A stretch of 64,000 nt of DNA from Synergistaceae bacterium. Lineage in GTDB: Bacteria; Synergistota; Synergistia; Synergistales; Aminobacteriaceae. Where the stretch lies: assembly GCA_017405525.1 (NCBI GenBank), contig JAFRAH010000010.1, positions 62,001 to 126,000 of the forward strand, written 5' to 3'. Made by a program: the position numbers and the translations under genes. Shown here one piece after another: positions 25,115 to 34,200 of the stretch. The notes below the pieces were generated by a model that was not told the DNA's origin, did no database searches, and saw only the letters and a program-made list of their open reading frames with translations. The stretch's first letter is position 1. Each line of letters opens with the position of its first letter.

Positions 25115-26573
25115 GTATTCCGGGGATGTCGAGGCTCCGGGAGAGCACGCGGGCTATTGAGTTGTAGGAATTATCGTTTGCGGTGAGTGTGTCAGTGATG
25201 GCATGTTCACCGTAATTTTTTGCCCTCCGTATCGTGTTGAGCCATAACGCCCGGAAATTGTCGCTGCTGAACACCCCGTGAAGGTACGTTCCTGCCCTCC
25301 TCATGTCATGGCCGATAATCCCCTCGTTCATGCCCTCAACCCTGAACAACGGCCTGAACCCGTCGCCGTAAACGTACTCAGTCCTGCCCAGGTGGAGCTC
25401 ATAGCCTGAGACTGACTCAGAAGTCCCGTATATTGTCCCGGAGACCTGATGGGTGATTTTGCTGGTGGCGTTGAAGCTCGTTACTGCCGGGAGAATACCC
25501 AAGCCTTCAGCACGTTTCAGTGTGTCGTTCTCGTGAAGGCTGTCATCAATGAGTTCACTGCCCATGACCTGAAGCCCCCCGCAGATGCCGAAGATGAAGC
25601 CCCTGAAGCCCCGTATCATTGCGTCAAACCCCGAAGCCTTGAGCCATCCGAGAGCCGCAAAAGTATTCTTTGTCCCCGGAAGTATCAGAGCGTCGAGTGC
25701 GTTGAAGTCCCTCACGGTGATGCTGTCGTCAATGTAGAGTGTCTCAACGTCAGGCTCATGTGTGAACGCGTCAAAGTCGCTGAAGTTTGAGATGCCCGGA
25801 AAGTTCATGATGCCTATTGCGATTTTGCCCGGTGTTATTGCCGTCATGGTTTGAGCCTTAAGGTTGAGGCTGTCCTCGCCGGGAATGTTCACGCCCCTCA
25901 CGAACGGGACGACCCCCAAGACCTTAACGCCCGTATAGCTCTCAGTCCACCTCACCGCGTCAGTGAAGAGCCCAATATCCCCGCGGAACATGTTGAAGAT
26001 TATTCCCTTGACGCGCCGCCTGTCATCACCCAAGAGTTCGAGCGTCCCTGCAACCGCCGCCAGTGAGCCCCCCCTGTCAACGTCAGCAACAAGGACAACA
26101 GGAACATCTGCCTCACGAGCTATCCTCATGTTGACGATCTCGTTTGCGTTGAGGTTGATTTCCGCCGGGCTTCCTGCACCCTCAATGATGACAGCGTCAA
26201 AGTTCCGTTCTATGTGCCTGAGTGCATCACGTACCGCCTCAATGCCTGCCGTCCGTGTGAACTCCCTGTAGCCTTTCGTGTTGTGGGCATATACCCTGCC
26301 GTTGAGGATGACTTCGGAGGAGCATTCATGACGTGGCTTGAGGAGTATCGGGTTCATGAAGTATTCGGGGCGTAATCCTGCCGCCTGTGCCTGGACTGCC
26401 TGAGCTGTGGAGATTTCGAGGCCGTCATGTGTGATGCTTGCGTTGTTGCTCATGTTCTGGGACTTGAACGGGCAAACATGAATTCCCATCCCTGCGAGGA
26501 GCCTGCACAGACCCGTAACGATGAAGCTCTTACCTGAGCCGCTCGATGTCCCCTGTATCATGAGGCCGTTCAT
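25071..26573 (-). CDS. cobQ: Cobyric acid synthase
   Basis: Amidates adenosylcobyrinate side chains in cobalamin synthesis. The N-terminal P-loop amidoligase domain reads GTSSGSGKSF and PFKSQNMSNNA; the C-terminal class-I-amidotransferase-like domain has FGICGGLQVMG with the catalytic Cys and a late His in TYLHGVF. Length 500 aa. It starts by a 4-bp overlap with cobD, and its 3' end overlaps miaB. Confidence 0.95.
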   Translation of the reverse strand: MNGLMIQGTSSGSGKSFIVTGLCRLLAGMGIHVCPFKSQNMSNNASITHDGLEISTAQAVQAQAAGLRPEYFMNPILLKPRHECSSEVILNGRVYAHNTKGYREFTRTAGIEAVRDALRHIERNFDAVIIEGAGSPAEINLNANEIVNMRIAREADVPVVLVADVDRGGSLAAVAGTLELLGDDRRRVKGIIFNMFRGDIGLFTDAVRWTESYTGVKVLGVVPFVRGVNIPGEDSLNLKAQTMTAITPGKIAIGIMNFPGISNFSDFDAFTHEPDVETLYIDDSITVRDFNALDALILPGTKNTFAALGWLKASGFDAMIRGFRGFIFGICGGLQVMGSELIDDSLHENDTLKRAEGLGILPAVTSFNATSKITHQVSGTIYGTSESVSGYELHLGRTEYVYGDGFRPLFRVEGMNEGIIGHDMRRAGTYLHGVFSSDNFRALWLNTIRRAKNYGEHAITDTLTANDNSYNSIARVLSRSLDIPGILRLIHREDTTLQPQ

Positions 26574-27559
26574 GGCCGGGCAATCTCCTTCATGGCCGCA
26601 ATGAGCCTCGCATTATCCTCCGGGCATCTCGTAGCAACACGTATATATCTCCCCTCAAGTCCCGGAAAATTCCTCGTGTGCCTTACAGCTATTCCGTGTC
26701 TCAGTAAGTGCCGTATAACTTCCCCGTCATCCTCCACTCTAACCAGGAAATAGTGAACGTCCGAGCTCATCACCTCAAAGCCTGACTGCCTCAAGTCCTC
26801 CATGAACAGGGGAGTGTTGACGCGGTAGAACTCACGGGTTGCCTCATAGAACGCCGAATCATTCAGGAAGTATAGTGCAAGTTCTTGGGCGAATGAGTTT
26901 ACGTTCCACGAGGGAAGGAAGCTCCTTAGTGCCGCCGAAATTTCTTCATTGGCTATAACGTAGCCTATTCTTGCGCCCGAAAGGTGAAATATCTTCGTGA
27001 GTGAACGCAAAACTACAACGTTCGGGAAAATGCAGAGCCTCTCAGGTTTTTCCTCTCTCAGGAAGTCTATATATGCCTCGTCAACAATGAATACGGTATC
27101 AGGGCAGTTCATGACCCGGCGGCTCAGGTCAGGCATGAATTTTCCCGTTGGGTTGTTGGGGTTGGAGAGTATGACGGCCTCATAGCCCCCGGCATCATCA
27201 AGCGTGAATATGTCTCGTGCGTTCTTGAATGCCCGCCTGTATTCGGTGTATGTCGGCTGAAGTATGGCTGTCCTCCCGGTGAAGACGTGAGAGAGCGCAA
27301 ATATTGCCTCGTTGCTGCCGCTGGTGAATGTTACTCGTGAGGGGCTGATGTCCTCCCTTGATGCGATGAGTTCCCGGAGCTTTCGGCATTCGTTGTCCGG
27401 GTAATGTGAGGCGAGACGCTCAACGTCAACATGAATTTCCGGCCATGTGAGGGCGTTAGTGTTCGTGCTGAAGTCGATAACCCTGTCAGGAATTGGGAGG
27501 TTGAAGGAACGATAGAGATTTTCGGGATCAGCTCCATGAAGAGAAAGAATGTTATTCAT
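26570..27559 (-). CDS. cobD: Threonine-phosphate decarboxylase-like aminotransferase (CobD/CobC)
   Basis: PLP-dependent fold-type I enzyme of 329 aa. NPNNPTG, DEAYIDF and SLTKIFHLSGARIGY (PLP lysine) are present. The family forms (R)-1-amino-2-propanol phosphate for the lower loop of cobalamin; histidinol-phosphate aminotransferases look similar, but the cobQ neighbour favours the cobalamin role. There is no SD; a TATAAT ends 6 bp before the ATG, so the mRNA may be leaderless. Confidence 0.85.
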   Translation of the reverse strand: MNNILSLHGADPENLYRSFNLPIPDRVIDFSTNTNALTWPEIHVDVERLASHYPDNECRKLRELIASREDISPSRVTFTSGSNEAIFALSHVFTGRTAILQPTYTEYRRAFKNARDIFTLDDAGGYEAVILSNPNNPTGKFMPDLSRRVMNCPDTVFIVDEAYIDFLREEKPERLCIFPNVVVLRSLTKIFHLSGARIGYVIANEEISAALRSFLPSWNVNSFAQELALYFLNDSAFYEATREFYRVNTPLFMEDLRQSGFEVMSSDVHYFLVRVEDDGEVIRHLLRHGIAVRHTRNFPGLEGRYIRVATRCPEDNARLIAAMKEIARP

Positions 27560-27565
27560 GAGGGT

Positions 27566-27571
27566 ATTATA
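27566..27571 (-). promoter_or_regulatory. -10 box of cobD-cobQ, possible leaderless start
   Basis: On the minus strand TATAAT (27571-27566) is separated from the cobD ATG by 6 nt. Transcription would then start at or next to the ATG. The -35 region is weak and coincides with the terminator of the preceding gene. Confidence 0.45.
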
Positions 27572-27576
27572 GCGCG

Positions 27577-27610
27577 AAAAAAAGAGCCTCCCTGTTTTTC
27601 AGGAAGACCC
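27577..27610 (-). terminator. Rho-independent terminator after the 1202-aa Ig-repeat gene
   Basis: On the minus strand an 11-bp stem with G-T pairs (27600-27610 with 27584-27594) and a 5-nt loop is followed by seven T. Confidence 0.8.
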
Positions 27611-27629
27611 TTCAGTTTCTGAGGTTAAG

Positions 27630-30600
27630 TTATTCTGTTGCGGTTATGTGGAGTTCATCAGTCTCAAGTTCAATGCCTCCAGATTTTGCCCTGACAGACA
27701 CGCAGAAACCTCCATCAACCATTTCAGCCGGGAGCGTGAATTTCCCCCCATCCTCAGAAAACGTAATGCCTTCAGCGGGCTTGAAGTTGTAGATTACCTG
27801 AACGTCTGAAACTTCAGCCATTGAGCCATCAAGATAGAGCCACTTTCCGAGAATGAACGTGATAGCTTTTCCCTGTTGAACGTTGACGAGGTCAGAGTCG
27901 CGGCCACTGCCTGCCGAGAGAATATCACTGCTCAAGACTTCGAGGGTTGCGGGGATTATTACTCTTGTGTTAGCTGAGAGTTCAGGAATTTCGGTGAGGG
28001 CTTGGGAGTTTTTGGGCTGGACTACTTTCACCGTGAACTTCTTGCTTGATGCAGCACCGTTCTTGTCTTTCGCCTTAATGGTGAACTTGTAGCTTCCTGA
28101 TTTTGTGGGAGTGCCTGAGATTTTCCCGGTCGAGGCTTTGAGTTTCAGACCGTCCGGGAGCTTCCCACTGCTCACGCTCCAAGTGTAGGGAGATGTCCCG
28201 CCTGATACCTTGAGCGTCCACGAACACGAGGCTTTCCGGGTTATTGTTGTCGGGATTGAGCCTGTTAGTGTTGTCTGGGTTACCTTCACAGTGAAGGACT
28301 TAGTGGCCGCCGCACCGTTCTTGTCTTTTGCCTTGATGGTAAACGTGAAGATGCCCGCCTTCGTTGGAGTACCTGAAATTTTCCCTGTCGATGCATTGAG
28401 CTTTAAGCCGTCTGGGAGTTTCTCACTGCTCACGCTCCAAGTGTAGGGAGATGTTCCACCCGATGCCTTGAGCGTCCACGAACACGAGGCTTTCCGGGTT
28501 ATTGTTGCCGGGATTGAGCCAGTTAGTGTTGTCTGGGTTACCTTGACGGTGAATGACTTTGAGGATGCTGCACCGTTCTTATCTTTGGCCTTGATGGTGA
28601 ACGTGTAGGTGCCTGCTTTTGTGGGAGTACCTGAGATTTTCCCGGTCTTTGAGTTTAGGGACAAGCCCGCCGGTAATTTGCCGCCGCTTACGGTGAACGT
28701 GTAGGGAGATGTCCCGCCTGATACCTTGAGTGTCCATAAACAGGAGGCCTTCCGGGTTATTGTTGCCGGGATTGAGCCTGTTAGTGTTGTCTGGGTTACC
28801 TTCACCGTGAATGACTTAGTGGCCGCCGCACCGTTCTTGTCTTTGGCCTTGATGGTAAACGTGAAGTTGCCTGCCTTCGTGGGAGTACCTGAGATTTTCC
28901 CGGTTGATGAGTTTAGGGACAAGCCCGCCGGTAATTTACCACTACTCACAGTGAACGTGTAGGGAGATGCCCCACCCGATGCTTTGAGCGTCCACTTGCA
29001 CGAGGCTTTCCGGGTTATCGTTGCCGGGATTGTGCCAGTTAGTGTTGTCTGGGTTACCTTCACCGTAAATGACTTTGAGGCTGTCATGCCGTTAGCATCT
29101 TCCGCCGAAACAGTGAACTTGAACGTTCCAGCCCTTGACGCAGTCCCTGAGATTACCCCTGTAGCTGGGGCAATGTTCATTCCTTCAGGGAGCGTCCCAC
29201 TGGAAACCTTGTAGGTATATGGCTGAGTCCCTCCATCTGCCGTCAATGCCTCCCTGTATTTGCCCTTCCTCGTACAGCCAGAAAGTGAACCGTATAGCTT
29301 TATGACCGTTATATTGACGCTGAAGTTCCGTGTTACGGAGTTACCTGTGCTGTCTGAAGCCTTGATGCTGAAGTTGTAGTAGCCTTCCTTTGAGGGAGTG
29401 CCTGAGATTACGGCCTTGTTCCCCGAATAGCTGAAGCTGAGCCCCGAAGGTATATTCCCGGCTTTCTCCCATGAGTATGGCATTACACCGCCGGTTGCCT
29501 CAATGCTCCCGGAGTATAACTTCCCCGCAATGCCATCACTGAATGTGTCCCCGCTCAATGTGAACGGAAGAGTGCTTACAGTCAGGGTGAAAGTCTTTTC
29601 CGCACTGCCGAGTGAGTTGGTGGCTTTCACGGTAAATGTGAACGTTCCTGCTGAACACAAGCGGCCATGCAAACGTCCTGAGTCCCTCTCAAGCGTCAAG
29701 TCCGGGGGCAAAGTTCCTCCTGTCTTCTCCCACGTGATGGGAGTTCTGCCATTTCTCGCAAGGGTGAGGTCATAGTCATTGCCTGTTGTTCCTGCTGGAA
29801 GGTTGTTGCCGGTGGTAATTTCTGGCGCGTCCGGGTCTCGTATGAAGATGGTGAAGTCCTTTTCCGCCGAGCCTGAATCATTCTGAGCCTTGAGCCTGAA
29901 AGTATATGTTCCTGTTGAGTTGAGATGTCCCCACAAACGCCCGGAGTTCTCATCAAGCCTCAAGTCCGGGGGAAATGAGCCGCTTACCTTCTCCCAGTGA
30001 GTATTGCCGTTCCCTGTGCACCTGAACGTGAACTCGTAATCCGTTCCTTTCGTGCCGCCGGGTAGTGTGCTGTCGGAAGTAATCTCCAGCGCGTCCGGGT
30101 CTCGTATGAAGATGGTGAAGTCTTTTTCCGCCGAGCCTGAGTCATTCTGAGCCTTGAGCCTGAAGCTGTATGTACCTGTTGAGCTGAGATGTCCCCACAA
30201 ACGCCCGGAGTTCTCATCAAGCGTCAGGTCCGGGTGGAATGAGCCGCTCACCTTCTCCCAGTGAGTATTGCCGTTTCCCGTACACCTGAACGTGAACTCG
30301 TAATCCGTTCCTTTCGTGCCGCCGGGTAGTGTGCTGTCGGAAGTAATCTCTATCGTCGGATGGGGATCTTCAGGCTGTGGGCTGCCTCCATCGCTCACCG
30401 TAAGCGTAAATTCCTTTGTGCCAGTGCCGCTGAGATTCACGGCCTTGACGGTGAACCTGAAAGTCCCTGCCTCCTGGACATACCCGAAAAGCCGCCCGCT
30501 GTTGCCGTCGAGCTCAAGCCCTGAAGGATGAGTGCCGCCGTCAAAATACCAGTGAGCCGAGCCCTCGCCTGTGCATTCAAGCAGCTTGTCGAAGTAAGTT

Positions 30601-31238
30601 CCCGTTGTCGTTCCCGGAAGAACTGAGCCGGTGGTTATCTCTATCGTACTGGGAGAAGGGTTCACCGGCCCGTCTGAAGGTGAGGGAGCCCCAAGCTGAT
30701 AGACCGACGCACCGCCCTTGTTGCCTGCCCTGTTGTAGGCATCAGCCAGCTTTGACCAGGTCAAGTAGTTGTTGGTTATCTTGCCCGATGAGTAGTTGGC
30801 CTGCAGAAATTCCACACCGTTATCGTCAAGCGCAGACACTATCGCCGTGTGAGGGGTGTACACGTTGCCCCAACGCCAATACATCTGGACGACATAGCCC
30901 ACGTTCGCGTGCTCGAATATTCCCTTCACGTCATCAGGTGATATGCTCGTCCTGTTCACGCCTATGATGACCTGCCCGTCCTCAATGGGTGTTAATCCCC
31001 TTATGGTAGCCCCGCCGGTGAAGAGCCCTCCTATGCTTGGTCTTTGCTCATCAAGCAGGACTTGTTTGGCGAAAAGGTAGCAGTTCCCCCCTAGTGATGC
31101 CTCATACTTTTTCCACTCGGAGGCGTTGTACTTTGACGGCCTGCTTATGTTGGCGGCGAATGACTGCCCAGAAAACCCAATCATCGCGCAGAGGATGACT
31201 GCAATAATTGCCGAAAAACTTTCCTTCTTCACGTTCAT
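27630..31238 (-). CDS. Giant secreted protein: possible cysteine amidase domain plus Ig-like repeats
   Basis: The 1202-aa protein has a signal peptide (about 1-29). Residues 30-190 resemble a CHAP/NlpC-type cysteine amidase: GGNCYLFAKQVL supplies a Cys and TPHTAIVSA a His. About ten putative Ig (He_PIG-like) repeats follow, each with a GTLPxGLxL...SGRLxGxxxxxGTYxFTxKA pattern. The last four or five are nearly identical 86-residue units (258 bp). The final 105 residues form a domain shared with the next gene upstream (LEVLSSD, FTLPAEM, ELETDELHITA). Probably a cell-surface adhesin or wall-active protein. It starts 4 bp after the partner gene. Confidence 0.7.
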   Translation of the reverse strand: MNVKKESFSAIIAVILCAMIGFSGQSFAANISRPSKYNASEWKKYEASLGGNCYLFAKQVLLDEQRPSIGGLFTGGATIRGLTPIEDGQVIIGVNRTSISPDDVKGIFEHANVGYVVQMYWRWGNVYTPHTAIVSALDDNGVEFLQANYSSGKITNNYLTWSKLADAYNRAGNKGGASVYQLGAPSPSDGPVNPSPSTIEITTGSVLPGTTTGTYFDKLLECTGEGSAHWYFDGGTHPSGLELDGNSGRLFGYVQEAGTFRFTVKAVNLSGTGTKEFTLTVSDGGSPQPEDPHPTIEITSDSTLPGGTKGTDYEFTFRCTGNGNTHWEKVSGSFHPDLTLDENSGRLWGHLSSTGTYSFRLKAQNDSGSAEKDFTIFIRDPDALEITSDSTLPGGTKGTDYEFTFRCTGNGNTHWEKVSGSFPPDLRLDENSGRLWGHLNSTGTYTFRLKAQNDSGSAEKDFTIFIRDPDAPEITTGNNLPAGTTGNDYDLTLARNGRTPITWEKTGGTLPPDLTLERDSGRLHGRLCSAGTFTFTVKATNSLGSAEKTFTLTVSTLPFTLSGDTFSDGIAGKLYSGSIEATGGVMPYSWEKAGNIPSGLSFSYSGNKAVISGTPSKEGYYNFSIKASDSTGNSVTRNFSVNITVIKLYGSLSGCTRKGKYREALTADGGTQPYTYKVSSGTLPEGMNIAPATGVISGTASRAGTFKFTVSAEDANGMTASKSFTVKVTQTTLTGTIPATITRKASCKWTLKASGGASPYTFTVSSGKLPAGLSLNSSTGKISGTPTKAGNFTFTIKAKDKNGAAATKSFTVKVTQTTLTGSIPATITRKASCLWTLKVSGGTSPYTFTVSGGKLPAGLSLNSKTGKISGTPTKAGTYTFTIKAKDKNGAASSKSFTVKVTQTTLTGSIPATITRKASCSWTLKASGGTSPYTWSVSSEKLPDGLKLNASTGKISGTPTKAGIFTFTIKAKDKNGAAATKSFTVKVTQTTLTGSIPTTITRKASCSWTLKVSGGTSPYTWSVSSGKLPDGLKLKASTGKISGTPTKSGSYKFTIKAKDKNGAASSKKFTVKVVQPKNSQALTEIPELSANTRVIIPATLEVLSSDILSAGSGRDSDLVNVQQGKAITFILGKWLYLDGSMAEVSDVQVIYNFKPAEGITFSEDGGKFTLPAEMVDGGFCVSVRAKSGGIELETDELHITATE
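28020..29060 (-). repeat. 258-bp tandem coding repeats (86-aa Ig-like units)
   Basis: Near-identical blocks recur every 258 bp. The plus-strand motif CTGGGTTACCTT occurs near 28280, 28537, 28795 and 29052, and a diverged copy is near 28018. They encode TITRKASC...GKISGTPTKAG units. Such repeats can expand or contract by recombination and may also be mis-assembled. Confidence 0.8.
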
Positions 31239-31242
31239 GAAA

Positions 31243-34200
31243 TTACCTCGTTTCTATGGCTGTAATGTTGAGTTTTTCCGTCTCAAGCTCAGTCTCTCCC
31301 GCAAGTGCCTTCACCGTTACGCTTATCCCTCCGTGAATCATCTCTGCCGGAAGCGTGAACGTCCCTTCATCCGATACGGTTATGCTCACGTCGGGCTCAT
31401 CGTTCACGAAAACGCAGACACCAGAGACCTCAGCACTTGACCCATCAGGATAGACCCACCCGCCTATCACGAAACTTAGCGGCAGGCCAGCCCTGACATC
31501 AACGAGCCCGGCATCAATCCCAGTCCCTGCATAGAGGACATCACTGCTCAGGACCTCAAGCCCTGTAACCGCATTAAGCCCGGTGTTTCCACCATCACTG
31601 TAGGTTTCAGGGTTGGGAACTTCACGCGCTGACTCGTCATTGCCGGGAACGTCAGGAGAATTTTCAGGCTTACCTTCAGGTGATGAGGCTTGCGTGTCTT
31701 CAGTCTGTGAGGCTGAGAGGTCTATAACCCAGAGAAGATATGTAGCCTTGCCTGTTGCACCGTTGGCATCCTTGACTTTTACCGTGAACTCAAAATCCCC
31801 GGCCTCGCATGGAACTCCTGAGATTGTCCCATTATTCTTGTTGAGCTCCAGCCCTATGGGAAGTCTGCCGGAACTCACTGACCACTTATAGGGTGAAGTC
31901 CCTCCTTTTGCCGAAAGAGGTACGTTGTAGCTGTCCCCCAAAAAGCCAACGTCAAGTGTCCCGGTTATCTCAGGCTCAGTTATTCTGACGGTGAAGACCT
32001 TTGAGGCTGAAGTGTTGTTCTTGTCCTTTACCCTTACGACGAACGAGAAAGTACCTGCCTTTGTGGGAGTTCCTTTTATCTTGCCGGTATTAGGGGCAAT
32101 CGTCAGGCCGTTGGGAAGTTTACCGGAACTTATTGACCATTTATAGGGTGATGTCCCTCCTGTGGCATTAAGAGTCCCTGTGTATGGTGCCTTGACTGGT
32201 TTAGTCGTTGGGATTGTCCCGGTTATTGCTAGTTTTGCCGACGATGAAGTTACGGTTATCTTGTAGGTCTTAGACCCGGCCGCACCGTTAGCATCTTTTG
32301 CCTTCACTGTGAAACTGAATGCTTTTGCCTTTGTTGGCTTGCCCTTTATCTCGCCGGTATTGGGGTTAATCGTCAGACCGTCAGGAAGTTTCCCGGATGA
32401 GACCGACCACTTATAGGGTTTCGCTCCACCTGAAGCCTTCGGTGTCCCTGTGTATGATGCCGTGAGTGTGGCTGTAGCTGGTATCGAGCCGGTTACTGAT
32501 GTCTGAGTTACCGCAACACTGAATGACTTTGTTCCTTCCACGCCGTTAGCGTCCCTTGCCTTTACGGTGAAGGTGAAAGCTCCTGCCTTGCTGAGAGTTC
32601 CCTTTATTTTCCCGGTTGACTTGTTGATGCTGAGGCCGTCGGGTAATTTCCCCGCGCTTATCGTCCAGGTATAGGGTGCTGTTCCTCCTGAGGCTTTCGG
32701 TGTCCATGTGATGGATGCCTTGCGGGTTGAAGTGGCTGGGATTGTCCCGGTTACTTTTGTCGCTGTTACGGTTATGGTGAACTTCTTTTCGTTCGACATT
32801 CCGTTTTTGTCGCTGACCTTGACCTTGAACGTGAACGTGCCGGATTTTGAGGGCTTGCCGGAAATTTTGCCGGTCGACGTGTTGAGACTTAGGCCGTTCG
32901 GAAGATTCCCTTCACTGACTGACCATGTATAGGGTTTCGCACCGCCTGAGACTGAGAGCCCCCACTTGTACGTTCCTTTCTTTGCGATCTCTGAAGGGAG
33001 GGTGCCGCTAAGTTTTGTCTGTGTTACGTTGAGGGTGAAGGTCTTTGATGTGCTCCCAACTGAATTTTTCGCCTTTAAGGTGAACGTATACTTTCCTGTT
33101 CCTGAGAGAATGCCTTTGAGTTTTCCCCCGCTGGTCAGTGATACGCCGGGAGGAAGTGTCCCGCCTGTTCTGCTCCAGGTTATGGGCTGTGTACCGGTTG
33201 CGGCAAAAGTGATGTTGCAGGTCTGCCGTCTGGTCATGGCCGGAAGTGTCTTGCCTGTGGTTATGGTGGGAGGTGTTCCGGCTGAGAGACCTTCGGGGGC
33301 GTTTATCTTCACGGTGTATTCCTTCTCGGTGTATGCGTTCCTTCGGTCGGTGAACCTGAGCTTGAATGTGTACGTTCCGGGAGTGTCCGGGATTCCCTCA
33401 AGGTAGAAGTTCCCTTCATCCTGCCTGATGTAGAACCTCGTAGGAAGTGAGCCGCTAATCAGGTTGAACGTGTATTCCCTGACTCCTCCGCTGACTGCTA
33501 TGCTGTTCGAGTACCATGTGTTGACCCCGTAGCCTTCGGGGAAAGTCCCGGATGCCGACATGTCTTGTGCTGAATATGGAGTGCCCTTTATCTTGAGGGT
33601 AAATTCACGCTCGACGAACTTGTTCCTCTGGTCAGTTACCCGGAGCTTGAACGTGTAATCTCCAGCAGTGTCCGGGATGCCCTCAATGTAGAACCTTCCG
33701 CCGTCCCTCCTGACGTAGAAGCCCGGAGGAAGTGAGCCGCTCGTTATCGTGTGAATGTAGTCTGCCGTACCGCCGCTGACCTGGACATAGCCGGAGTACC
33801 AGTTGCTGACCGTGTAGCCGTCAGGAAGTGAGCTGCTCAATGACATATCCGTAGTTGACTGGAACGAGGAATCAGCATTGCCCTTTATCGTAACGCTGAA
33901 TGTCCGTTCAACGTAGGCATTCCGAATGTCTGTAATCCTGAGCCTGAAGTTGTACCTTCCTGTCCGTATTGGGATACCCGCAAGGTGTATCTCATTCACC
34001 CAAGACTTGCAGAGGAACATTCCCGGAGGAAGTGAGCCATTTACGAGGGTGATGTTGAAGTCGCCAGTATACCCCATCGCATACACATAGCTGTCGTAGG
34101 GAACCCATGCATTTTTGTCGGTGTCGAGGTCGCCTGTTATCGACATGTCTGAAGCCTCGTAGGGTGTACCGTTTAACTTCACGGTGAACTGACGCTCAAC

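Noticed and set aside
26570-27559. Histidinol-phosphate aminotransferase as the identity of the aminotransferase
   Set aside because: The fold is shared, but the 4-bp overlap with cobQ and the length favour the cobalamin decarboxylase; biochemical proof is lacking.
28020-29060. Regular repeats that might be a CRISPR array
   Set aside because: The 258-bp units are in frame and code for Ig-like domains; there are no short direct repeats with unique spacers.
29503-29775. Plus-strand open frames inside the Ig-repeat genes (also at 32966-33406, 34976-35182)
   Set aside because: They are opposite-strand shadows of long, well-matched coding frames, have no SD and encode no recognisable domain.
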